64,000 bases of DNA from Blastobasis lacticolella (taxonomy: Eukaryota; Arthropoda; Insecta; Lepidoptera; Blastobasidae). The position numbers and the translations under genes are program-made. The DNA is taken from positions 29,571,708 to 29,635,707 of the forward strand of contig LR990039.1 of NCBI GenBank assembly GCA_905147135.1, written 5' to 3'. The notes under the pieces are model-generated. The model was not told where the DNA came from. It saw only the letters and a program-made list of their open reading frames with translations, and did not search any database. Below are positions 12,901 through 24,900 of the stretch, in pieces. Within the stretch, counting starts at the first letter, position 1, and every line of letters starts with the position of its first letter.

Positions 12901-15900
12901 TGCGCACGGTAGATCTCCAATTTTGCTCCATTTGACCACGCCCGGTGCACTCCCTCTTTGGCTTTCCAGCAGCCTTTAAGTCAAAATATATTTGTTGGAT
13001 TTCAGCCCTGTCAAAATTTAAATTGCAGTTTTGAAGTGACAACGGAATAAGAGTACCTATCGCTATTTATATAATATTTGAAGATAGAAATGGGAGGTGC
13101 ACTCACGGAGCTATTATGGGGGCGCTGATAATAGGGACCAGCGGGCGCGCCATGCGAACCTCCAATATGACGAATGCAGGATTGTCGTCGGCACCCGTCG
13201 CCTCGTGCACTGTATGTGAACTGGCATTGCTGCTCGCCGGATGAACAGGAGACGGGCCCGGTCCCTGCCTGCAAGATACCGCTGATTATCGCCTGAACCG
13301 TCAAATGTCAAAACAACACAGTTTCAATTGTCATACTTTGCCATTTTCACCACGGGTGGGAGCAGAGGCTGCGTGTTACACTTATCCAGCATGAGCTCGT
13401 TGATGAACCACTCCAACGGTACCACCGCTTGGACCGCTTCCACTATTAAGTAAAAATAAACATACTAGGTGTTATTAGGAGTTGGTGCTTAGCAATAGCC
13501 TCACTATTGTACATAGCAGGTACCCACCTCCTGGATAAAGCAAATCGAAGAGATTGATGAAGCCCATAAAACTAGCGCTAGCGTAAGGGTCAGTGCTGTG
13601 GCAGTGCACCTCCAGCGGCCACAGCCAATCAGTGAGCTGCTTCTTGAAGTCTTTTTCCATAGGCGGTAAGATTAGTGAGCGATGGAATGAGCCGTACACC
13701 GTCGTAACTACAAAAGTGGATGAAGTTAATTTAAAGTGTTCTTCGCGCGTTTGTTCGGTTACTTTTGTATTTGTATCCATCAACATCGACAAGCACCCTT
13801 GCTTTTGTGTTCTCTGATTTTTTAAATCTCTGTACAAAATGATATATGAGCGTTAATCTCATAGGCGTAACGAGGGGTTCAGGGGGTTTAAACCCCCCCG
13901 AAATCATTTCACAGTCCAGATTTTTACAGCCAAAATACCAAAATTTCCGAGCTCGCTACGCTCGCTAACTTATTACTTTTCTTTAAAAAGTTTGCTCTAG
14001 CTCTTTTTAACCAAAAATTGAAAAAAGTCGAGCTCGCTGCGCTCGCTCATTTATTGAATATTCACACCAATCTCGGATAACTCGGATTTAAAGTGCCAAT
14101 ATGTAGGTATACCAAAAAGTCCGAACCGAGCTTGCTTGCTGAGTCAATTGAGCCAAAATTAAAAAAAATGTCGAGCTCGTTACGCTCGCTTATTATTCAT
14201 TGTTTGTTACTTTTATTACGATTACCCTATATTTCTATATTTTGAGGGGGGGGTATGTCTCGATATTTTATATGTTTTGATCTTGAACCCCCCCCTAAAA
14301 CCAAAACCTGGCTATGCCCGTGGTTAATTTGTTTGTCAGCTAGTCAGCGAAAAGTAACTGCAAGGTCAAAGCAATACATACAGCTGGCATGTTCTTCACT
14401 GAAATAAGTCCTAAAGTTAAGATCCGATTCATTGTTGATTTTATCATAATCAAATTCCACTTTTTCGTCCCCTTCAGTATATATTTCTTCGGCTATTCGC
14501 AGAGTCTCCCAACTGGGGTATAAATTTTGGTGATCGAATTTCCTCGGTTCTGGAAAACCTTTGTTGTAAATAACCATTGTCGTGTTCTGAAACATGTACA
14601 ATCATTGTGAAATACTGAAAAATTATTAGGTTCAGTTCAAGAGTATAAGCGCATTACCGCTTTTAGCAAAAAAAATCCTTTGCACGTACAGCAACATACA
14701 CAATATTGGCTGAAAGAAGGGTCTGAATATTACCTGTCCCTTAAGCAACAAAAACTCATCCTTGCACTGTAGCATTTTTTATTCAATAAATGAATATTTC
14801 TTTCATGATATTCCATACTTTGTCCTACAAATTACTTAATACTAACACCCGGTTTCTGAAACGCTTGTTAACGCAAAAATTACGTAACAACTTGTTAATC
14901 TCTGATTAAATGCTGTTTGGGTTTCTGAAAAGGCCAATTGACAGTTTGTCAACGGATTGTCAAATCTCCAATTATCGGCCGACTAATGTTATTTTGCGTT
15001 TCAGGAAAGCTTTTTCTGATGTTAACTATATGTTATCGTCTTGTTATTTTAATAAGCGAAAATTGACCAATTAACACATTGTCAAAAGTAATTATATCCG
15101 ATTTTTTTGGTCTTGGTCTGGGTTCTGGTCCTGGTCCAGGTCCTAGTTTTGGTCCAAGACAAAACCAGGTCTAGGGTCCATGTTCTGGTCCAGGACCATG
15201 ACCAAAACTGGAACAGAAATCTGAACCAATGCCAGGACCAGGACGTACACCTAGACCTGGATATGAGATTGGCCATGAACCAGAACCAAGACCTGGACCT
15301 GGTCTTGGTGTTGGGCTCGAACAGGGACCTTGATCACAATTTGAGCTTGAACCAGAACCAGGACCTAGACCAGTGCCAGCACATAGACCATAAATATTAG
15401 CTGGACCTGGACCTGGTACGGGGCCAGGACCTGGACTTTCAGAAACCCACTGTGGTTTAACAGCTTGTTAAATGTGACAGTCTATTGGCTAATCAATGAT
15501 TTGACATACGTTTCAGAAACCGGGTGTTGGTATTATTGGATGGTCCAATAAATTAAAAATTATTTGCAAGTACTTGACGTCAACTTTACTCGAACACCAT
15601 TGCCACTTTCAAAAGGAAAACAGTCCAATAACCCTTGTAATAAAAACAAAAAAAAAACTAAAAATATTATTTACTTACTTATATTAATTTTAAAACGATC
15701 TTAACTTTTCAATTCAGTTTCTGACAAAAACTACATTTTAGCAGAGGCACAGGAATATGGAAACGCACTTATGCTCTAGATTAGTAAGTAAAACTCACTG
15801 CGCCGCGGTGCAGAGGCAGCTTGGACGCGACCATGACGTTGGTTTCCGTTTCCGTTTCTGGGTCATTGATCACGGGCAGGTTGTAGATCGCGGAGACCGT

Positions 15901-18900
15901 CAAGCGTATGGGCAGAGCCCCTCGCAGCACCGCGTGGTGGGCGGCGTTCCGCTCGCGCCGCTCCGCCGCCAGCCGCAGTGTCAGCAAGGGCAGGGTAGCC
16001 CAGCTCTTGCGCTGCAGCCGCGGAGGCCGCACCTTGGGCCTCAAACGCTTCTTCGCGCACATTTTATCCTCATCTATAGACGAAACGAGTTTAAGTCTTG
16101 GTGATAAAAACCACCCACGTGCTTTAACTGTAGGTATACAACCGTATAACCGTTGGCGCAAATAAAGAAACTGCAACTGAATTACCTAGAAACATGGGTA
16201 GGATATCGATATTGGCACAGCTGACGCCGCGTTCGTCGGTGCTCTGTTCTTTGATAGTGGTCTTGTGCAATGACGTGGGCGTGGTCGCGCGGGTGGAGGC
16301 GGAGTGGCGGTGCGTCGCCTGCTGCGAGTGCCCGCTCAGCGGCGTGTTGGCCGGGCCCCCGTCCGGCTCCGCTGGCGGCTCGTAGTTGGCCATAGGCATT
16401 ACGCTCACTGGATGCAACACAGAAATTGACCGTGAATTGAGCTATTGAATCACCCACATACTCCTCATACAGAAAACCCATACTCACCTATGAGGGGGTT
16501 ATCAGCGAACAGGCACATTTTCTCGTAATCTGAAGGATCGTAATCAAACGTCCCCTCAGCGAGGGGCTTGTACAGCACGGGTTCGTTGAAGGACATCGGT
16601 TTGATGATGCCACTGATGATGAGCTGATCGAAGAAGGTGACCTTGATAGCGTAGTAGCGGTAGTCCTCGTCGAAGAGCTGGAGCCCCATGACGGTGATGG
16701 TGAGCGTGTCCAGAGGCGTGCCCTCGTACACCAGGCTTCGCAGCATCACGTTGGATTTCAGGGACCCCGTGGAGCGGCTGGTGTTTCGATGCTGCACAAT
16801 ACATAATAACTTAGGATTGTTGCTCTTTATTCTGCCATGTCCTATTTTACATGTTTCCATAGTGTACGAGTTACCTACCTTAAGCTTCGTGTTACTAACA
16901 TTACTCATTGTAACACTAAATCCTACAAAATATCTTTTTTCTAATACGTCTAATAAATTGAAACAATTAATTATTGTTTTGACACATTTGTTACGACATT
17001 CTATGTCAGATGACATACGTCTTCCCTCATAGCTCCCAAAGAGGTTCAAACAAGGAAGAAGCCGAACCAAATTCATTATTTTGAGACCATTCTCAAATGA
17101 TGAATGCTTTTTTGGAAAAACAACAAATCTAGTAATAATGTTTGGTACATGTACCAAGTCGAAATGTATTTCAACAAACTTAGACAACAGATTTACGTAA
17201 TAAAAAATATCTACGAGTATTTTTTGTCCACTTAAAAAAAGAGGAGAAGGTTCCCCGATTACTCGAAGATGCCTGGACGGATTATACTTAACAACCCCCC
17301 CACAGACAAAAGTTTTACCCCCCCTGACGAACTTACTCGTATTGTATGATAAAAAGCTTATATTTTTATTTTTTATGCTTTAAAGTCGGCCTCTCTCTGT
17401 ATACTTTTCTTCTATGTGGCTAGCCAGTCGCCGGGGCCGTAGTCAGTATGCGACACGCGTTCCTCCGTTGCGCCGCGCATCCTCGACTCTTCTATAATTG
17501 GTATCTAGTTCCGCATGCAGTACGGCATCACCTTTTGTCGAGTGCCTAAAATATTATTTGTTGTTTTTCACAAGCTTATTTTATAGTTCCCTCATAAATA
17601 AAGCGAGACAAAGATTATACCCAGGGGATAGGACATTAGTATCTGAGATGAAAATGTAAAGTTGGTTTTGCAACAATCAAGTATTGACAAGTTTGTATTA
17701 AATATGGGTCGTCGATTTAAATAAAATAAATAAATAAATATTCGTGGACAAATTCACACAGCGCCATCTAGCCCCAAACTAAGCAAAGCTTGTGCTATGG
17801 TGCTAGATAACTGATATACTACTTAAATACTTTTTTAAATACATACTTATTATACATAGAACACCCAGACCCGTAACAGAAATTAAAATTCATCATTTCA
17901 ATTTCTGCCCGGCCGGGAATCGAACCCGGGACCTCTGGCGTGGCAGACCAACCACTCAGGTCGTCAACTTGCACCCCATGAAGCTATATTTTTTTGTAGA
18001 AATGCTTTTTTTCCACGTTAATCTAAAAGATACCATACCCCATAGTACAGAAGCAATAAATTATCGACCTATTACGTTAATAAGTTCCTTCCGCTTCATC
18101 AACCAAAAAGTACAGACAAGTAACCCATAGTGATCCTTAACAAGACCATTCTATGATTTGTACAAATGAATAATGATAACAGCAAAAACTTTTAGCTCAC
18201 AAGCCAAAAGTTAATGTGAAATCAGCAAATACGTGTCACATTTCCAAATACAGACGCCATTTGGCCGAGTTCGCTGCGTTGCTGTATTTTTGCCGATTCG
18301 ACCTGCATGTAACCGGTGGGTCGCGATTGGCAAATCAGCATACACTAAACGGCTTCATTATGTCCCAATCAACTTACACCTAAGTACAGCAAGCTTATTG
18401 CAGCACTGATTTTTGTAATGGAATTGTACCCAACTACGCGAGTAGGCACAGTAAATAATAATCGTCTTGGCGGCAAGATCCTGGTCGTCTCGCGCGTAAG
18501 GGGCCGTGGCCCGCCTTGACCATGATCAGGAAATCCAGACAGATCTTCAGATTCAGATTCCAGCACATCAAATAATTACAGTAGGGCAACTGCCATCTGA
18601 CCTCCTCTACGCTACCCAGATTGGATCATGGTTACACATTCAGTTTTAGTTTTCATCGCAATGTTTTCCTTCACCACACGAGCAAATACCTCGCACGCGT
18701 TAGATTAATGTCCATAATTCAGTCTCACTTAGAATTTGGTATATGGTGGCAATGGTGTTCGAACACGGTACCTCTCGCTTTCAAGTCGGACCTCTTAACC
18801 GTTAGGCCACCGATGCTCGGTTTCGTATTAACTCATAGATCTCTAAGGAGACCTCTATATACCTCTTCAATGATGGTGAGAAACTTCAGCAGAACGCTTG

Positions 18901-21900
18901 GTTCTTCACGAATTCTAAACTGACTTCCTTGATACCACGCAGCAATAACGTCTCTATTTAGGTTAGAATGCGATGGTTGCGCGATGTTGATGACGAGCTG
19001 CGCTTCGGTACGTCCTATTCCGGGATGGGAAGTCAGCGTGGACGCAGGACGGGGAAACTGGGGCGCACTGGAATGCCGTTGCGTTTTATATTTAGAATGC
19101 TGGCTTTGTGCATGGCGTCTGTAAACTGCTTACTTCCTCAGTTGCGATAGTGCCGCACTATGATAATTGTCGTGCGTATGAGGTTTCATTGATTGGCCGT
19201 GGTATGTACGTTGTGTACAAGCGATGTATATTAGGATTCAACCTTAATCTAGATTTTTTTTGTCATACTGTAGGCAAACAGGCAAGCGGGTCACCTGCTG
19301 GAAAGTGGTCACACCAAGAGTATCGCCAATACATTGCCCACCTCTATAACACATTGCTCTGGCAGCAAAAAGACAAATGCCCCTCCACTGCCAAAGCCAC
19401 GGTTCCCCAAATCCCCACTCCAGCACTGGAAACCATACTCACCGGCAGAAACACAACACTATTTAAAAGAGTATTGTTTAGCTGCGGTATTCTGTAAGGT
19501 TTAGGTACTTCCCCAGTCAGGCGGCTCCAATTCAACGGGACACCCCGCTATGCCCTACCTCTCTTTTTTAAGCAATGACTTCAAAAGGCAGCATGTTAGA
19601 TTTTTTATTATGTTTTTAATAAAAATATACACTAATATCTACATCTAAAATACCAAAAATAATTTTTAATTACGGATAGACAGATGGATTATTTAGATTA
19701 GGTAGGTACTCGTACATGTGGTAGTCCTAGGCCAATCGATATCTGCCTCGGCATAGCGACACTGTTCTGACGTACTTTGTAAACCCAATACCTGCCCAAA
19801 CCCAACTCTGAAGTCAACCCCTTAGACAACCCAACCGAATTTAAACCAAAATATTCTCTGCGCCATCAGAAACCAAAATATATCAAAATTCAGACAGATC
19901 TCGATCAGTTCAGTTCAACTATTGGGATTTGCCCACGACACCTAGGCTCAAAACGTGTTTCCAGATGTTTGTTATCTGTGGTTTACGTCTTGATTCGCAT
20001 TACGTTAATACGCCGCTAAACTTCTAAAGACACCATCAAATAGTCCCACAGCCATCTCGTCACTAGCGAAGTAAAGTGGAAAGTTGAAAGTGAAGAGAAG
20101 AAAATCACTTAAGTATTATCCGTAGTGGGAACACCTCGTTAAATTGTGAAAACAAAACCATTTAGCTAAGTAGTTACCTACTTTAATCTGCGGATTAGGT
20201 GTATTGAAAGTGGATAGTAAGTAATTATTACCCAATATAAAGTGGAAAAAAGATAGTTAAGTGACTGGAAAACTGTCCCGGTTTCACACAGGTACACTCA
20301 GTATTCCAGAATTATTTGAACGTACATTGAAAAATATACTTTATCCAAATGGAGATAGGTTCTAATCAAGCAACTTTTTGTTATGCCCCGTGACCCCGCC
20401 TGGAAAAGCACCTTCAGAGTGATCTTTGTGAAATATATCTATAGCGAAACCGAGACGATATGGAGTTGTACAAATTTGCTCTATTAAAAAATAAATAATA
20501 ATTCAGCTATTTATTATTAGGCATATTGTGAACTGCTTGTTCGGTTAGGTATTAAACTGTTGCCACAACCCAACACCAAACCCTTAAGGTTCAACTTTAA
20601 ATTTAAGCCATGTTTCGTCTAAGTCCAAATATACAACTTGACCTCCTCATAGTACTAGCGTCCATACAAGAAATAGGCCATTTAAAATAGCGTTCGAGCA
20701 AACTAAACAGCCATAAAATAGATGAATAAATATGCTTGTAAAAACGATTTACAAGCGGGCGATGTCAAAAGACTAGTAATTATTATTATTATTATTTACT
20801 AGCTTTTGCCCGCGACTTTTGCTAAATAGGTATATTCAATATACATTTATTTTACTGTTTTGTTATATGTACCAGATAATACAGTGTGGGTTTTCCGCAA
20901 TGTCTGGTAGACGATGATCATAATGACGTCTAGTAAATATTTAATTGACATAATACGTTAATAATTATTATTTACCATTAGACTACATTCGTATCTAACT
21001 TACTTTTAAAATCATTTTCCGTCCTGTAGGACTGTCTGCTCGTCAAACACTATTGCTACTTTAAACAATGTAGTTTGATGTCATGTAACAAATATCCGTA
21101 TACTTAGTACTGGATTTGAGTGTATCAAGAAGTGCGCATGCCCAAAGAGCCACCGGCAAGTAAGCGTGCGCATCACCCCCATGATTAGGTCTGACGCGGT
21201 CTATGTGACCGACAGGTCGATAGGACCATGGCTGGTGGAGGGTTAGTCGAATCGCCCGTAGAATGACAGGACTCCCCATAACAAACATTAGTAATGGGTA
21301 TTAGTGAATGAGGGCTCCGTTCTCTATGCAGGGGTACCTTACTACAAAACTTATATGTAGTAGTTATGTTTGATTGTCCGTCTATGGACAGCTTACGATA
21401 TCCTATTACGTAACTCCTAGGTATTACCATGCGATGCGAATTTCACAGAAACCTATGCTAATGCGACTGCTTTTTACCTTTAAAGCGAAATTGTGAAAGC
21501 GAATTTTATTCTTGTTATGTGTAATCTGTTTCACAACAGGGCCTGTGCGACGTGTCATATGGTTGTGTGTGCAACTGCAGCGAATTGTGTTTGAATTGGC
21601 TTTGGCGCTGATTAGGTGAAGTGTGATTGTAATGCAACATCAGGTTGGGACCTGGAGACGATAGACGAATGTCTTAGTTTAGGTCCGATTCTTTTGAGTC
21701 AACTATAGTTTCCAAGGGACCATGTGTGTTGCAGCCACAGCAACAGTATGAAAGGGGGACTGAGCACAAATATTTGCCGACCCACGGGGTTATAAAAACA
21801 AATTTTTAATTATGCTATAATTACCAGCCTGAAGTCCCGAGACTTGCGGCTTTGGCGTCCCGCGCGCAGTTTTGCATCAACCGAATAGCAATTTGTACTT

Positions 21901-24900
21901 AAATTAAAAAAACGATTGCAACATAACTTATTGTATGTGACATGTAGGTGGTGAGTGTCTTTTCTCTGTTTACGGAGTAGATTGGCAGGCTTAATCTATC
22001 TTCCATTTTGTCTTGGAGTCGCACGCGCATGCCAGTGCGGTTTCGTAACCTCAGGCCGGGGCTCGCGTTACAGCCCGTCCGACTATGACTCACCCAGTGC
22101 AACATACATAATCGACATCGGTTCGGCATTTGATCATTTTCGTACCTCTCAAAGGTACGATCGTTAACGAAAACTTCGAAGTCTTTAAACGAAAAGTTCG
22201 AAGATTTTTACATATACGTGAAGGGAAAAGTTAGTCCGTGTCATCTTTCATACTCTGCTTTCAAATAATGCGCTAATTAACTGATGAGTTCCGAGCGGTC
22301 AGTTCCGGTATCTGCTAGAGTCCGCATTTCGGCTCATTCTCCTCCATTTCGCCCGATCTTGCGCATCCTCGCGTCGTAAGCCATTGGTTCTCGCATCCGA
22401 CAAGGCGATGTCAATCCATGGCTTCTTGAGCACCTATTTCCCACGTATCCCTGTGATATAATATGCCGCACCAATGATCTGTCTAGCTGAATCGTTTTTA
22501 GAATGTCAAATAATTATATATTCCTACTTATACCGCGCTTCTTTCCTTTCCTTGCTCTGTATTTCAATATTCGTGGGATCACTTAGTACCGTGATCCCGT
22601 CCGATGTCCATTCATATCTTTACGGTTCTTACGTAAGGACGGGAAGTGTGCATTAACGATAATTCTTTTGTCACCCGTCGGATGGAGCTGGGTTTGACAT
22701 TATGCAGAGCATTATAAGTGCACCTTAATCGTATTACTGGGAAAATTGAGTTACTTTGATAGCCTCGCGCTACATTAAACACTCAGTTTTCTCTATTAAT
22801 CAAGTGTTATTTTTATGCAAACCAAGAACGTCATACATGTGATACATAAATGGCGATACTGTAAAATTTCCTTAGAACTAATCAGAGATAAATGTTATTG
22901 CTCATTTTGTAGAGTAGAGTTAATTATGAAAGAATGGCGCCAGTTTGTAGTAGTCACATTAGCGTTAATGACCCGGTTGTGCTCTTGCGCACAAGAGCCC
23001 GAGGAGTTTATATGTCCCCCCTTATTATGCACGGTTTCTATTATAATATCTCGGATCTCCTTTAATTAAGAAAAAGTTATTGCATCAAGTATTCTTGGTG
23101 ATTCCGTTTTTCGCCGAGGAAACTGTCACTAGAGTTTTCTCGCTCACATTATCGATATTTGTCTATTTCTAGAATAATCTAGTTTCAAACGGACCAAGCA
23201 CTCCAACTAAGCAGAATAACCGGTACGATGACACCAAACAATACCCGTACCCACCCACGTACAAACATCTACTAACTGCAACCATTGGCTCCTAGACATA
23301 GAACACTCTCTGGCAAGGTCGGCACTGAACTCAGTAGCAATCAGTAGTTTCACAAAAATTACTATTATATTATCACAGACACGGGTCTGTCAGACCTCTA
23401 ACTTACGAGGCCGTTAGCGAATTGACCTTTTGAAAGTGTAGTCAGGCGTAACAAAGGCATTTCACAGTAACTGCGCAGGGTTGGCCTGGGCTGGGGTTCG
23501 GATTCGGATTGTAACTAGCAATAAGCTTAATGAATAAACGCACGGACAGTCGTTCAATTCAATTCAATTTCAATTCAATTTATTTTTATTTGTGGTAACA
23601 CAGGTAAAAAAAAAGATGTTACATTAGATATAAGTGTGCTCAACTGTGACCTGCCATTCGGCGTACAAATTAATGGTTATGTAATTATGATTTTATAAAC
23701 AGTTTCAAACTGTAATTAATTAGGTAAACAATAAATTGAAAACAGGATAAACACAATGTCAAATGTAAATAATAATGTCAAATGCCTAATACAGTTATAA
23801 ATATACACTTAATATAATTGTAACTAAAATAAATCATTTTTAAAAAATCAATTAATATAACAATATTAAAAACAAGTGGGTAAGTGGTCCTTTTCTCATA
23901 AAAATTCACAACGAGCAACCACGTAGAAAGACTTATCAATTCTTGTGTCAGCTGCTGTGATCACAAAGTCACAATTTAACGAGCTTAGAATAATTTTTAT
24001 TTAAAAATAGTAGCTATAGTTTGTCTATACCTAAAATTACCCGATCAGGTAGTCAAGCAGTCCTGCGTCTTATGTTAAAGCATAACAAAACAACGCTCTA
24101 GGGCACACCATAACATTCCCAAACAAATAACTGGTAAGAGGAGGCTGGCGGCACCTTGGCATGGCATTTAGAACTAAATGGCCGCTAATTTGTATTTGTG
24201 TTATTGTTACCTCACTGTCGAGAGCTGGCCAGCGGCCTTCTCGCGCGATCGGATCGCAGCGGCGCGCGCGCAGCTCGTCGCCTCATTATCTAAGTTCTAT
24301 TTCACCTGGCCTCATGACATTTGCATATTATACCTCAGCTGTTGGCGAATTCGAATTAATTGTTGGCATTTATAATTTTATTGCGATTGTGACATTGGAC
24401 GGTGCGTAGAAAGTAAGGCAATGGACCGTTTGTAGTCCTAGTTGCCGATAAATTTATGTATTCAGTTTAATATAAAAAATGTATGTAAAATATGTCATCG
24501 CCGACAACTTTGGCGCACTTGGATTTGAGCGTCATCTAAATAACTTATTTTGCCACGATATCCACGCTTGGCAGGTTGGAAATCGTAGTTTTAAAATATG
24601 CAACAGAAAATGCAGACTACTTCCTGCACGACGAAAAAATCAACCCCTTATTCCTTGGAGATAACCATGGCCAGATAGCTGGTTATCTGTAAAAACCCTT
24701 TTCCTTCAGTATAACTAGTTGTCTCCAAGTCTCTCTTAAGATTAGTCGGCTTATTCGACACCCGCGAAAAGAAAGGCCAGCTATCGCAGGGCTATAAATA
24801 ATTAGTGTATTTACAGCGAGAAAAATACCGAGAGGCCATTGCTGTGCCCGAATCACTGTTTGCGATCGAAACTGTAACAAATTACTATGCTAATAAAACT

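Noticed and set aside
15082..15400. Open frames of 64 and 97 aa on both strands
   Set aside because: They are read-through of the hexamer minisatellite and give only simple dipeptide-like runs.
16465..17187. 240-aa open frame extending CFAP70 exon 1 upstream
   Set aside because: The upstream half is AT-rich with no family similarity, and an acceptor-like site lies before 16791. Only the part from about 16746 is used.
17890..17970. Possible minus-strand tRNA gene
   Set aside because: Same tRNA-like head and body as two other SINE-B copies, so part of a SINE.
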